48,079 nt of DNA from Bacteroidales bacterium (GCA_016290295.1 JAEETJ010000021.1:1-48079); one strand, 5' to 3'. Positions 1 through 9,694 are shown, counted from the first letter of the stretch. The notes: a model not told the origin generated them from the sequence alone. Numbers and translations are program-made.

Positions 1-1243
1 CTAAAGTGGATTTTCCCGCACCGGAAGCCCCTACCAAAGCGATGGTTTTTCCTTTCTCCAAGCAGAAATTCACATCATTGAGCACATCATATTGACCATT
101 GATTTGATGATCATTATAAGAGAATCCGACCTGCTGGTATTCAATTTTTTCTTTGAATTCTTGAAGTTGCACTGGATTTTTGTCTTCCACGATAACTTCT
201 TCGCCATCAATGATTTCATAAATTCTTTCTGCGGAAGCCATGCCTTTTTGGATGGTATATACCGAGGTTACCAAAGCTTTGGCGGGAGGGATGATACGCG
301 CAAACACCAAGATGTACATCACGAAAAGTCCGCCGCTGAACATGCTTTCGGGGGCAAAGACGCCACCTAAAAAGAGTATCAACATCAGGGCCGCCACACT
401 GAGAAATTCAATGAGTGGCGAACCTAACTCGTTGATTCTGTACATTTTCTTATTCAGTTGATAAAACTCATGATTTTCATCTTTGAATTTTTCCGACATG
501 AAGTCAATGGCGTTGTAGGCTTTGATGATTCTCAAGCCGCTGATGGTCTCCTCAAAAATAGAGCTCAAATGACCCAGCAGTTGTTGTGCCTTGACCGATT
601 TTTGCTTGATGCTCTTGCCGATAACGGCAATGACGTAACCGGCGATGGGCAATACTACCAGTGCAATCAGGGTGAGCTTGGCGCTAATGCTGAAAAGGGC
701 GAAGAGGAACACCACAATCAGAAACGGGTCGCGGCAAATGGATTGCAGCGTGCTGATGACCGACCATTCCACTTCTTGCACATCGGCACCCATGCGGTTG
801 AGAATGTCGCCTTTGCGTTGTCGGGAATAGAATGAAAGCGGCAGAATGAGCAGCTGGTGGTAAATTTCACTGCGGATTTGCTTGAGGATGCCGCAACGGA
901 TGTCCGCCAGGAAATACATGCCCATATAGCGGCATAAGTTCGACAGGAAGGACAAGATCACCATGGTGCCGGCAATATACACCAAGGCGGCCACGGGACC
1001 ATGGGCCGCGATGATGATGCTCATGTAGTAATAGAAGGTGTTGATGATGTAGTCGGCGGATAATTCGAAGGCGGGTTTAACCGTGACTGCCTCGGTTTGG
1101 CCAAACAAAACCGAGAGGAACGGTACCACCATGGAAAGTGAGAAAATGGAGAAAATAGAATATAAAAAGTTGAAAATCAGGATGAAAACTATATCCAACT
1201 TATAGGGGAAAACATGCCGGAAAAGTCGAAAAAAGAGTTTCAT
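1..1243 (-). CDS. ABC transporter, fused permease/ATPase (MsbA-like), N-terminal part only
   Basis: This is an ABC exporter half-transporter that would export lipid, drug or peptide across the inner membrane as a homodimer. The window cuts it after about 414 residues. The visible part holds the transmembrane domain, with several hydrophobic helices in residues 1-300, then the start of the nucleotide-binding domain. Walker A (GASGAGKST) lies at about residues 402-410, at the very edge. The start is the ATG at 1243, about 20 bases downstream of a -7-like TATTTTTG on the minus strand (1264-1271). Whether it is the lipid A flippase MsbA or another exporter cannot be decided, because the signature motif and Walker B lie outside the window. 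Confidence 0.9.
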   Translation of the reverse strand, partial: MKLFFRLFRHVFPYKLDIVFILIFNFLYSIFSIFSLSMVVPFLSVLFGQTEAVTVKPAFELSADYIINTFYYYMSIIIAAHGPVAALVYIAGTMVILSFLSNLCRYMGMYFLADIRCGILKQIRSEIYHQLLILPLSFYSRQRKGDILNRMGADVQEVEWSVISTLQSICRDPFLIVVFLFALFSISAKLTLIALVVLPIAGYVIAVIGKSIKQKSVKAQQLLGHLSSIFEETISGLRIIKAYNAIDFMSEKFKDENHEFYQLNKKMYRINELGSPLIEFLSVAALMLILFLGGVFAPESMFSGGLFVMYILVFARIIPPAKALVTSVYTIQKGMASAERIYEIIDGEEVIVEDKNPVQLQEFKEKIEYQQVGFSYNDHQINGQYDVLNDVNFCLEKGKTIALVGASGAGKSTL

Positions 1244-1263
1244 TCCAATCCAAATTTAATATG

Positions 1264-1271
1264 CAAAAATA
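1264..1271 (-). promoter_or_regulatory. -7 promoter element (TATTTTTG) for the ABC exporter
   Basis: On the minus strand this reads TATTTTTG, matching the Bacteroidota -7 consensus TAnnTTTG. It lies about 20 bases upstream of the exporter start codon. No clear -33 element was identified. Confidence 0.5.
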
Positions 1272-1280
1272 CGAAAAATA

Positions 1281-1362
1281 ATTAGCAAATTAGTTAATTA
1301 GCAAATTAGCCAATGTGTTAATGTGCTAATGTGTCAATGTGCTAATGTGCCAATATGTTAAT
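1281..1362. repeat. Degenerate simple repeat built on gctaat/gcaaat words
   Basis: The stretch is an irregular run of words such as ttagcaaat, ttagttaa and gtgctaat, each 7 to 10 bases long. Similar runs occur at about 21015-21060, 21145-21195 and 33537-33615, always between genes. It separates two divergently transcribed genes and shows no coding potential. Confidence 0.75.
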
Positions 1363-1449
1363 TATAAGAGAATTGTAAAATAAACATATATTTTCTAATG
1401 GTTAAAAATAAATACTAATAAAATAATTATAACCTATTTTTATATTAAA

Positions 1450-1465
1450 TATTTTTGTATTTTTG
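1450..1465 (+). promoter_or_regulatory. Tandem -7 elements upstream of the endonuclease/phosphatase-like gene
   Basis: Two adjoining copies of TATTTTTG occupy 1450-1457 and 1458-1465, about 26 bases before the ATG at 1491. An in-frame TTG at 1455 lies inside the promoter, which argues for the ATG as start. The same 16-mer appears upstream of nspC at 47709-47724. Confidence 0.6.
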
Positions 1466-1490
1466 TGGTCTTATAATTTTGAAATTCAAA

Positions 1491-2522
1491 ATGAGAAAAA
1501 TATTGTTGCTATTGATTCTGTCGGTTTTGTGTGTTGAGGCATGGGCACAGCGGGACAGTTGTAATCTTTTGTTTTCTTTTTACAATGTGGAGAATCTGTA
1601 TGATCCAGACAATGATTCGCTGTTTCGGGACGATGACTTCACGCCGGAGGGCTTGTATCATTGGACTTACGGCAAGTATGTGAAGAAGGTGAATAATATT
1701 GCCAAGGTGCTGATTGCCATGGGGGAGGGCGAGCCACCAGACATAGCGGCAATGGCGGAAGTGGAGAACGACAAGGTGTTTCAGCGTTTCTGTTATCATT
1801 CTCCGCTGAAGAAGTTCAATTATGCTTATGTGCATTTCGACTCGCCTTATCTGCGTGGGGTGGAAACGGGATTACTGTATCGCAAGGATCGCTTGCAAAT
1901 TATTCACAAAGAGGCCATTACTGTAGTGTTTCCTTTTGAGCCAGCCACCCAAAACAGAGATATTTTGTATGTGGTGGCGAAGACTTTCTGCGGTGACAGC
2001 TTACACCTTTTCGTCAATCATTGGACTTCCCGCTACGGCGGCTACGGGGCTACGGTACCCAAACGGAATTATTATGCCCAGGTGTTGCGGCATTGTGTGG
2101 ATTCGTTGCTGAATCTGAACCCAGCGGCTAAAGTCATCATTATGGGCGATTTTAATGATTATCCGACAGATGAGAGTGTGAGTGGGACTTTAGGGGCTTC
2201 CGACAGAGCGCAAACTGACACGGCATCGCTGTATAATTTGATGTATAGATTTTTGAAAATGAACAATATAGGCACGCACAAACATGAGGATTTTTGGGGT
2301 TGCCTTGACCAGATTATCGTGTCTCCTGCCTTGCTGGACAGCACTGTTGCGGGCGTGCATGTGGTTGGTGGCGAGGCACATATTTTTAAGGAGGATTTCA
2401 TGGTGGTGCCAGACGAAAAATATGGTGGCTACAAGGTTTTCCGCACTTTCCTCGGTCCGCGCTATATCGGCGGCTACGGCGACCACCTGCCAGTGTTTAT
2501 CAAGTTGAAAACTGAAAACTGA
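1491..2522 (+). CDS. Secreted endonuclease/exonuclease/phosphatase family protein
   Basis: A 343-residue protein with an N-terminal signal peptide (residues 1 to about 19, ending AWA|Q), so it acts outside the cytoplasm. The DNase I-like phosphodiesterase fold is indicated by, in order: FYNVENLYD, the catalytic acid in AEVEN, VNHWTSRYGG, the IMGDFNDYP motif and the C-terminal GDHLPVF. The family includes nucleases and sugar or lipid phosphatases, and the substrate cannot be read from the sequence. The start is the ATG at 1491, because a longer TTG start would overlap the -7 element. It is a single gene, convergent with the leftward operon that ends at 2526. Confidence 0.88.
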   Translation: MRKILLLLILSVLCVEAWAQRDSCNLLFSFYNVENLYDPDNDSLFRDDDFTPEGLYHWTYGKYVKKVNNIAKVLIAMGEGEPPDIAAMAEVENDKVFQRFCYHSPLKKFNYAYVHFDSPYLRGVETGLLYRKDRLQIIHKEAITVVFPFEPATQNRDILYVVAKTFCGDSLHLFVNHWTSRYGGYGATVPKRNYYAQVLRHCVDSLLNLNPAAKVIIMGDFNDYPTDESVSGTLGASDRAQTDTASLYNLMYRFLKMNNIGTHKHEDFWGCLDQIIVSPALLDSTVAGVHVVGGEAHIFKEDFMVVPDEKYGGYKVFRTFLGPRYIGGYGDHLPVFIKLKTEN

Positions 2523-2525
2523 TTT

Positions 2526-3728
2526 TCATATTTTGTTCTTCCGAATCCTCATTTCTTCCTCAAAAAACATCTCTCTGATTTCTTTTAATTGATTGGTGTT
2601 CGTTTTGTCGAAAGAAAAATCATCTTTCATGAATTCTGGCGGCGTAGTAGAGATTAGTAATGGCCAGTTGTCCCGCAGGGACTGCTCATCACTGATGTTC
2701 AGCTTTGCCTGCTCTGCTTTGAGGAACTGCAATACCCGCAAACCGTCGGCTTTTTCATGGAAAGCATGTCGGAAGTGGGCCAAGTCCTTGACATTCTGCC
2801 GCAAAGGACCCCACAAATCGTCAGTTTTGAATTGCTCTTTCAAAAATTCAATAAACGGCGTGGTCAAATCTTCCGTATAGAGCCTGTCGATGAGGTCGTA
2901 AGTCTTTTTTACTTCATCAAAAATGCTATAATGATAGATGGGATAGCTCTCCCATTGGCCTTCGCTGCCTTTGATCATGGCGGGACCGGTGCCGAAAAAC
3001 ACACGGTCGGAAAAACGGGCAGCCGGATAGACCAACTCGTCGTTCCAGTTGCTGATAGGAGCCATTTTCCGCAGCTTTTGTAATAGATAAAAATCCTCCC
3101 CGCTCTTCATGGGGGTGATGCCGTTGATTTTTTGCAGGGCTTTGATTTTTGCTGCAATGGCAGAGCCAATAGCCGTGAAATTATAGGGACAACCGATGCG
3201 GTAGAGGTTTAGCAGGCAGTTGCGCATGTAGATTTCATAGCGCAAAATGGCCCTATTGGCAGTGTCGTCTTCGGTCAAGGGATGGTAATAAGGCACGGAA
3301 ACCACTTGCATTTGCGGATTGGCGGCGAAATTCCGTGCTATCGAGTCAAGATACAGCTCTCCAAAAACGGTATCAGCATCCATGCTGACCAAAACGTCCT
3401 CCGGTTCAGCTATGTTCATGATATGGTCGAACAGCGTTTTCCGGGCCCAGCCTACCCCGAAATTTTTGTCATCCCAGCCCTTGCCAGGTGAGCTTTTGTC
3501 GATGATATGCAAAGGAAAGGCATAATGCCGCCTGCGAAGCTTGAACAGCAGTTGCTTATTGTTCTCGCAAATGACTTTTTTGTCATCGTGCTCCCACCAC
3601 GAATCTGGCTGGTTTACACAGATATATACTGAAAAAGAAACACTTGTCTGTTGCCTTTCAAGGGCTTGCAGCGTTTTGGGCAGGTAGTCCAATTCGTTCA
3701 GGGCAGGAATGGCGACAAATAGGTGCAC
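2526..3728 (-). CDS. Glycosyltransferase family 2-like (GT-A fold) protein
   Basis: A 400-residue cytoplasmic protein. The N-terminus (VAIPALNELDYLPKTL) is typical of family 2 glycosyltransferases, which transfer sugars from nucleotide-sugar donors. A DxD-type metal and nucleotide motif appears as SMDADT near residue 116. The C-terminal third is charged and has no recognisable motif. The start codon is GTG at 3728, three bases after the stop of the TldD-like gene, so the two are probably co-transcribed. Donor and acceptor are unknown. The family call is good but the role is unassigned. Confidence 0.75.
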   Translation of the reverse strand: MHLFVAIPALNELDYLPKTLQALERQQTSVSFSVYICVNQPDSWWEHDDKKVICENNKQLLFKLRRRHYAFPLHIIDKSSPGKGWDDKNFGVGWARKTLFDHIMNIAEPEDVLVSMDADTVFGELYLDSIARNFAANPQMQVVSVPYYHPLTEDDTANRAILRYEIYMRNCLLNLYRIGCPYNFTAIGSAIAAKIKALQKINGITPMKSGEDFYLLQKLRKMAPISNWNDELVYPAARFSDRVFFGTGPAMIKGSEGQWESYPIYHYSIFDEVKKTYDLIDRLYTEDLTTPFIEFLKEQFKTDDLWGPLRQNVKDLAHFRHAFHEKADGLRVLQFLKAEQAKLNISDEQSLRDNWPLLISTTPPEFMKDDFSFDKTNTNQLKEIREMFFEEEMRIRKNKI

Positions 3729-3730
3729 GG

Positions 3731-6700
3731 TTAGTCTTTCAAGGGGTTAGGTCTAAAGGGTTCTTTCTGTAGCATGACATCAGGGTCTTTGTCGATTTCC
3801 ATCTCTTCGAAGAGCAAAGCCTTGGGCAGTATAAAACTGCAAGGAGCACCATAAAGCTGGAAATCGTATGCCGGATAGAAACGGGAGAATCTGTTGCTCA
3901 ACATGGTATTATGCACCTGTTGTTCGGAAGAAACTGACACTATGTGTTTGAAACTCTTGAGCTTGGGTGCGGGCATCTTCACCATGCGCACTAATTCTTC
4001 CTCGCCCGTCTTGACATTTATGCGGTAGCAATACAGCGGGTGTAAGTAACCGTTGGAACTGATGTATTTACTCATGCCCGGAAAATATTGTATGTCATCT
4101 CCGATGATTTTGGTAATGACATAGCAATAGTCGTAATCTTCCGCTTTGGCCATGCTTATCAGCTTCTTTTTCAGTTGTTTATAGGATGATTTTGTCTTGC
4201 TTTTCAGTTGAACCACACCCGGTGCAAGACAAGTGCTAAGTTTGTAGCGGTTCAGTGCCAAACGGCGGTGACCGTTGCTGTAGGGGGCATTGTCGGCAGG
4301 TTGCCGGTCACTGAGGAGTTGCAGTAACACACCGTCTTCAATAAACAATTGCTGATCTTCGGCTGTAACACCTTCTGCATCATATTGATAGCTTCCGATA
4401 AGAGGAACGCCATTATATTGCAGCAGCGTGTTGTGACTCTCTATGGTCAGGTCTCTTGAAATCACCTTTTTGTTCATCAAGGCAGCGGTGGGATTGTCCT
4501 TGGGAGCATAATCACCATATACTTGAGCTATATCAGCAGAGGAAAAGATAGGTTTGCGGGAAGCTATCAGTCCATCTGTGTTTTTGAAAAAACTCTGCTC
4601 AAATAAGGTGGCGGCGGCTTCATCGGCAAAAAGTACAGGACCATCATAACTTTCCGTGACAACAGGGGCTTTACGCAGTGCTTCCAGACGGTCGGCGAAG
4701 TCTTTGATTTGCGCTCTCAGTTCTTCCATGTCGGGAAGTTGTGTGATATCTTTTCCATAAAAATTGCAGGCATCAGCCAAGGGTTCGCCATCAAGGGCTT
4801 GTGTTTCTGCGAAAATATTGATACACACAAGGTTAAAAGGCTGTTTGTATTTTAAGCCTTCGCTGTCCATGTAATAAGCGTAGGCATTATAGGCATAGAA
4901 ATTTACGCCGGAATTAACAAAATCAGGATATTGTTCGAAGAGTGCTGATAACTCTGCAAGCATGTTTTCGACATTTGTTTTGTCGATAGGAGTATGCTGA
5001 ATTTCTTGCATGTGTTTTTTGCTGACTACCTCGCTTCTGTCTTTCAAATCCAGTTGTTTCTGCGGAAGATTCTGCTGTTGTATAGCGGCTTTTTTGGCTT
5101 CCAGTCTCTCGGCATTGGTTTTATAGGTCATGTCAGTGGCAAGCCAAAGGTTCTGCCGGATATTGTTGTAGTCGTTGTCAATAGCCAATGTTCCTCTTGC
5201 ACTTTGGTTTCCCCTTATCAGCTCGTTGAGGTCGAAATAGTGCTGGTTGTTGAGTTTGTCATTGCCTACTAGCACGCTCACCTCTTTATCGCGGTAAGGT
5301 TTCTGTGATGAACTGATGATACCGCCCAGACTGGCTTCAACACTGGTAAGTTGGGCATCGGAAATCAGGTAGCTGATGAAATACGGAGTTTGCAGTCCAT
5401 CAATATGCAAGGCAGCCATATTTTGCTCCAACTCATCTTCCATAGCATCAAAGCATACGGATTCGAAGTCTTTATCTTCCTGATAGTTACTATATTTGTT
5501 GGGAATGACAGGCGGACGCTGTTGGCTTTTGCTTTTCTTCTGGGTCTCTATTTGTTTGACAAAAAGGGCTGGGGAGCAGCAGGCAACGGGCACATAGCCG
5601 GACTCGGCACCGCAGCTGCCGGCAAAATTGCCATGCTCACTGCCGGCGGCTTCGATTTTGGAGAAGATAGACAGAGGGGTGCCTACTAAATCCACGCCAC
5701 GAACCAATTCGTCGGGGCGACCGTCAACATAGATACGGTAAACTTCGATGGGGGTTACGTTGAAGGCATTGGGCATGTAGCGACCAGTGGTGGTAAAGCC
5801 GCCTTGCACGCGGGAAAACAGATAGCCGTAGGCTTTGCCCTGGGCTTTGGCTTCCGCAATCAGCATGTTTCGCAGTTGTTCGTCTGTGTATGGATGAGAA
5901 GTTTCCACAATCAAATTGGATTGGCGCGATACCGGCTGATAGCCTGCTTGGGCACGGGCATGACCATTGGAAAGCGGAAAGCTGTCAATGGGAGTGCGGG
6001 TCATGAGAAAGTTCTTCAAAATGCCGTTCTCCACCACATTCACGCGATATCCGAGAAAACCCTCATCGTCATATTGGTAGTTACCATTGAGGGCTACACC
6101 TTTGTAGTATTTCAACATGGGGTCGAAAAAGACAGAAAGATCCTTGCACAAGACCGGCTCATGCAACATTTTCTTGAAAGTCTGACCATCAGTACTTTGT
6201 TTGAGGCGTTGCGCTTCCACACGGTGTCCGAAGATTTCATGAAAGAAAACGCCGGCGGCCTCTTTCGACAGCAACGCAGGCCCTGTATAAGCCTCAGCCA
6301 CAGGTGCTTTCACCAAGCGGCTGATTTTGTCATTGAGGGTCTGTGCATCGGTAAGCATCTCGTTTTGTCCTGGCAACTCATCGGGAGTGTGGGCGAAATA
6401 GGACTGATAAAGAGGTAGATACATACCATCATCAGCTTGTCCGTCCACATTGATGAATAAATGGCAGCTGGTATAATTTTGTACCACATAGGTACCTTCG
6501 CTGTTGACAAAGTATTTTCTGTTGATGCTATAATTGATGGTAGCTGTTCCTGTTTGCACATCTTGATTATGACAGAAAGTGGAAGATATTTCTTTAAGCC
6601 GGTTGATCCATTCATTTTCAACGAATAAGTTATCTGTGATAGCGGGTTCATAATAGGTTTCTCGGGCAGCATTGGAGTAATCAGGGGCATGGTCGTCGGC

Positions 6701-7174
6701 TTCGGCTTTAACAGCTACATTGGCCTTGACTTTCTCGTAGCGTTGTTTGGCTTCGCGGTAGGCTTTGTCGGTCTCACGCCAGATCAGTTGCGCAATGGCT
6801 TTGGGTTCATCGGTAAGAGGCAGACATACAGCAGAATAACTTGATCCCATGTCAGAATAGTCATCCCTCAGTTCATGAAAATTATCCAAATCGTAATTGC
6901 CGACTCTTACCTGAACGGTCAGGATACGCTTTGTTTCGTTGTTGGCTTGCAGCAGGCTGCCCTTGGATGTTTTCACGATGTGGGAGGTCTGTTCGTCCAC
7001 CCGATAACTCAGCAAATATACACCCGATTCCTCTTGTTCAAGTTGGCTGATATTTTTTCGCATTTCCTGTTGCAGAATCTGTAATAGGGCGTCATTTTGC
7101 TGGGCAAAACCTGCGGAGAAAAATGCTCCGACTAACAGGGAAAAGATGAAAATAATGGTTCGTTTTATCATCAT
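3731..7174 (-). CDS. Secreted double TldD/PmbA-like protein, first half active-type, second half degenerate
   Basis: About 1147 residues, roughly twice the usual TldD/PmbA length. A signal peptide (hydrophobic stretch ending GFAQQ) places it in the periplasm or envelope, unlike cytoplasmic E. coli TldD. The N-terminal module has the zinc motif HEIFGH at residues 312-317 and a downstream Cys at about residue 521 (GSCGAE), the set expected of an active TldD peptidase. The C-terminal module repeats the fold landmarks (YQYD.EG, PYSNGH), but the metal motif reads EQSFFK at about 859-864, so both His and the Glu are lost. The start is taken at 7174 (7171 is also possible), because upstream in-frame codons would precede the signal peptide. 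It sits between tatD and a glycosyltransferase in a leftward operon. Confidence 0.82.
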   Translation of the reverse strand: MMIKRTIIFIFSLLVGAFFSAGFAQQNDALLQILQQEMRKNISQLEQEESGVYLLSYRVDEQTSHIVKTSKGSLLQANNETKRILTVQVRVGNYDLDNFHELRDDYSDMGSSYSAVCLPLTDEPKAIAQLIWRETDKAYREAKQRYEKVKANVAVKAEADDHAPDYSNAARETYYEPAITDNLFVENEWINRLKEISSTFCHNQDVQTGTATINYSINRKYFVNSEGTYVVQNYTSCHLFINVDGQADDGMYLPLYQSYFAHTPDELPGQNEMLTDAQTLNDKISRLVKAPVAEAYTGPALLSKEAAGVFFHEIFGHRVEAQRLKQSTDGQTFKKMLHEPVLCKDLSVFFDPMLKYYKGVALNGNYQYDDEGFLGYRVNVVENGILKNFLMTRTPIDSFPLSNGHARAQAGYQPVSRQSNLIVETSHPYTDEQLRNMLIAEAKAQGKAYGYLFSRVQGGFTTTGRYMPNAFNVTPIEVYRIYVDGRPDELVRGVDLVGTPLSIFSKIEAAGSEHGNFAGSCGAESGYVPVACCSPALFVKQIETQKKSKSQQRPPVIPNKYSNYQEDKDFESVCFDAMEDELEQNMAALHIDGLQTPYFISYLISDAQLTSVEASLGGIISSSQKPYRDKEVSVLVGNDKLNNQHYFDLNELIRGNQSARGTLAIDNDYNNIRQNLWLATDMTYKTNAERLEAKKAAIQQQNLPQKQLDLKDRSEVVSKKHMQEIQHTPIDKTNVENMLAELSALFEQYPDFVNSGVNFYAYNAYAYYMDSEGLKYKQPFNLVCINIFAETQALDGEPLADACNFYGKDITQLPDMEELRAQIKDFADRLEALRKAPVVTESYDGPVLFADEAAATLFEQSFFKNTDGLIASRKPIFSSADIAQVYGDYAPKDNPTAALMNKKVISRDLTIESHNTLLQYNGVPLIGSYQYDAEGVTAEDQQLFIEDGVLLQLLSDRQPADNAPYSNGHRRLALNRYKLSTCLAPGVVQLKSKTKSSYKQLKKKLISMAKAEDYDYCYVITKIIGDDIQYFPGMSKYISSNGYLHPLYCYRINVKTGEEELVRMVKMPAPKLKSFKHIVSVSSEQQVHNTMLSNRFSRFYPAYDFQLYGAPCSFILPKALLFEEMEIDKDPDVMLQKEPFRPNPLKD

Positions 7175-7243
7175 AGTTTTTATTTTTCCAAAGGGAAGCA
7201 AACGCTGCGTCCCTTTGGATAGACGCATAAATCTCTACAAACG

Positions 7244-8014
7244 TTACAAATTAAAAATCCTTTTTGCGTTTTCTGTGGTCACTTCCATGACGGTCTCTAT
7301 ACTTTCGCCAGTTACTTCCGCCACCTTCTGGGCGATGATGGGAATGTAGCTGCTCTCGTTGGTTTTGCCACGGTAGGGCACAGGTGCCAAATAGGGGGCG
7401 TCAGTTTCCAGCACAATATGCTGCAAACCTACTTCTTTGACAATTTCTTGCAGTTTGTTATTTTTGAAGGTCACTACGCCGCCCACTCCCAAGGCGAAGC
7501 CGAAGCGGATTCCCCATTGGGCTTCCTGGATGCCTCCTGAGAAGCAGTGCAATACTCCTTTCAATCCGCTGTGGTCGTATTTTTTCAGCACTGGGATAGC
7601 CTCTTCGTATGCATTCCGAATATGCAGCGACAGCGGCATTTGCCGTTCTTTGGCCCAGCCTAACTGGATATCAAAAACTTCAATCTGCTCTTTTTCAAAC
7701 TCCCTGCTGAAATAGAAATCCAAACCGATTTCGCCAATGCCTATCACACGCGGGTCATCCAAATAACCAGCAATGGTTTGCAGTTCCTCTTTGTAGTCGG
7801 CTTTGGTATCTTCGGGATGCAAACCGACGAGCGGATAAAAATGGCCTTTGTAGCGGTCGGCCAATTCCAGCAATTCGGGAATGCTGGCGGCATTCACGCC
7901 CGGCAGGATGATGGGGTCCACTTTCGCATCAATAGCTCTTTGCACCACCTGGTCGAGGGTGTCGTGGTAGTATTCTTCGCACAAATGCGCATGGGTGTCG
8001 ATAAATGTTTTCAT
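7244..8014 (-). CDS. tatD: TatD family metal-dependent hydrolase (DNase)
   Basis: A 256-residue TIM-barrel amidohydrolase-type protein of normal family length. Metal ligands are visible in order: DTHAHL near the N-terminus, the Glu of GEIGLDF, the His of SLHIRN, LHCFSGG and LETDAPYL. TatD enzymes are 3'-5' exonucleases or deoxyribonucleases acting in DNA repair and turnover. The ATG overlaps the stop of the upstream PHP phosphatase by one base (TGATG), suggesting translational coupling. The TldD-like gene follows after 69 bases. Confidence 0.93.
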   Translation of the reverse strand: MKTFIDTHAHLCEEYYHDTLDQVVQRAIDAKVDPIILPGVNAASIPELLELADRYKGHFYPLVGLHPEDTKADYKEELQTIAGYLDDPRVIGIGEIGLDFYFSREFEKEQIEVFDIQLGWAKERQMPLSLHIRNAYEEAIPVLKKYDHSGLKGVLHCFSGGIQEAQWGIRFGFALGVGGVVTFKNNKLQEIVKEVGLQHIVLETDAPYLAPVPYRGKTNESSYIPIIAQKVAEVTGESIETVMEVTTENAKRIFNL

Positions 8015-8847
8015 CAGATGGAGTATTCGTGCCAGTTTTTGTTGTCAAAATATACCAGTTGGTCAATGCCGAAGCTTTTCAGTTTTGCCACGGCTTCGTT
8101 ATAATACAGGTCGAGTTCCTCGGACTTGTGGGCGTCGCTGCTGATGACAAAAGGCAGGTGCATTTTCCGGGCCTGCGCCAAGATGTAATCCGAAGGATAG
8201 AAGCTGTCGCAGCGTTTTTTGTACAGCCCGCGGGTGTTGATTTCGAGAATAACATCGTGTTTGCGCACCAAATCCAGGGCATGATCGACCAAGGCGATGT
8301 ACCACGGCTCCTGCTCGGTAAAAAAACGGTGCTGGTTGTGCATCTTGATTTTGTCGATATGGGCGATAATGTCAATGCGCTCTTGCTCCAGCATTTCGAA
8401 AGTCTGCTCCCAAAAACGGGTGACGGCTTTCTCCACTTGATGGTCGAATAATTGATCCAAACCATCGTCGTAAATTTCGCGTTTGGAGCCGTCGATGAAC
8501 CAAAGCCGGTCATCGTTGACAGGGCGTACCAGGTGCACGCCGCCGATGAGGTAGTCCATGTTATAGTCGTTGCGGTAATGGTCGAAAGGCTGGGTCATGC
8601 CGGGGATAAAGTCGCATTCCAAAGCCGCAAATAATTGTGTCTTGGAGTTTTCCTGATACGAATGGATTTCTTTCACATATTCGGGAATTCTTGCTTCGTC
8701 GATGGCAAAATCATTTTCACCGGGCACGGGAGCATGGGAGGAGAAGCCCAAATGGTCCAGCCCTATCTCGTTGGCACGCTTCACGATAAGCTCCATCGGT
8801 TCCTTGCCGTCACAGTAAGTACAATGAGTGTGGTAGTTGCATTTCAT
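8014..8847 (-). CDS. Histidinol-phosphatase-like PHP domain phosphoesterase
   Basis: A 277-residue PHP-fold metal hydrolase. The ligand motifs are NYHTHCTYCDG at the N-terminus, GFSSHAPV, the Glu in ECDFIPG, the His in HIDKIKMHN and SDAHKSEE near the C-terminus. This matches the HisK-type histidinol phosphatase of histidine biosynthesis. No other his genes are nearby, so another phosphate ester is possible. The start at 8847 is preferred over in-frame codons up to 8934, because the HxH motif should lie at the extreme N-terminus and a -7 element (TACCTTTG) occupies 8864-8871. It is the first gene of the leftward operon with tatD. Confidence 0.88.
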   Translation of the reverse strand: MKCNYHTHCTYCDGKEPMELIVKRANEIGLDHLGFSSHAPVPGENDFAIDEARIPEYVKEIHSYQENSKTQLFAALECDFIPGMTQPFDHYRNDYNMDYLIGGVHLVRPVNDDRLWFIDGSKREIYDDGLDQLFDHQVEKAVTRFWEQTFEMLEQERIDIIAHIDKIKMHNQHRFFTEQEPWYIALVDHALDLVRKHDVILEINTRGLYKKRCDSFYPSDYILAQARKMHLPFVISSDAHKSEELDLYYNEAVAKLKSFGIDQLVYFDNKNWHEYSI

Positions 8848-8863
8848 CTTCACAAAATTTCTG

Positions 8864-8871
8864 CAAAGGTA
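8864..8871 (-). promoter_or_regulatory. -7 promoter element (TACCTTTG) for the PHP-tatD-tldD-GT operon
   Basis: On the minus strand this reads TACCTTTG, a full match to TAnnTTTG, 17 bases upstream of the ATG at 8847. No clear -33 element was seen. Confidence 0.6.
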
Positions 8872-8989
8872 GTGAAAATATTGGAGAAAAAAGGGTAGGG
8901 GCATTTTTTGCGACATAAAAATGACAACATCCATAATTTATTTGTATTTTTGTCGTTTATTATATATTTTGGAATAAAATTAATTTTAC

Positions 8990-9682
8990 ATGAAGTTTGT
9001 ACATCATAAAATATTGCTGTTCTTTACTTTAAGCTTGATTTTGAGTGCATGTACCCCATGCATTAAATCTAACAAAGTAGAACAAAGAATTATATTTCCC
9101 TCCTATTCCGCTCAGTATGATGCGGCAACACAAAGCTTAACGGCTACAGTCACTTTCCAAAAAGATAATGAGTCGGGCGAATTCATAAAATTGTCAGATG
9201 ACAGTTATGTGTTCTTCAATCAGGATGCGATGAAACAGATGTCCGACAAGGAACGTCCCTGCTATTATTTCTTTGAAAAGACGGATGTGGCTGAATGTCC
9301 AGAGAATGTGATGTTCAGTTATAACAATGACGAAGGAAGGATTTTTTCCAATCAGCTGAACATAAAGTCTATCCAGATGGCAGATGTCAGTCTGAGCAGA
9401 AATCAGGATAATCTTGTGAAATATAAGGGATTGCCTTTGACCGAGGACGAGACCATCAGCTTGGTGCTGACAAAGGATGACCATCAGTATGAAATATCCC
9501 CCGAGGTGGCAGAGAATAATAATCTGCTGGTTAGCGCGAGTATGTTGCAGGAACTGAAAGCGGGCACATACGATGCCCACCTGCTGAGAACCAGCTACTC
9601 GACCTCGGTGAAAGCCATGGACAGAGGCGGCAGCGCGGAAACCAGCTATCATTCGAAATCATATAAAATAACTATTCAATAA
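8990..9682 (+). CDS. Hypothetical lipoprotein
   Basis: A 230-residue protein with a lipoprotein signal: a hydrophobic stretch followed by a lipobox LSAC, with the lipidated Cys at residue 21. It is therefore predicted to be membrane anchored. The remainder is polar, with short strand-like segments and no motif I recognise. It sits alone, divergent from the PHP operon and 12 bases upstream of aspS, with which it may be co-transcribed. A TATTTTTG-like promoter element lies at about 8943-8950. Confidence 0.75.
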   Translation: MKFVHHKILLFFTLSLILSACTPCIKSNKVEQRIIFPSYSAQYDAATQSLTATVTFQKDNESGEFIKLSDDSYVFFNQDAMKQMSDKERPCYYFFEKTDVAECPENVMFSYNNDEGRIFSNQLNIKSIQMADVSLSRNQDNLVKYKGLPLTEDETISLVLTKDDHQYEISPEVAENNNLLVSASMLQELKAGTYDAHLLRTSYSTSVKAMDRGGSAETSYHSKSYKITIQ

Positions 9683-9694
9683 AAAACTTTACTC

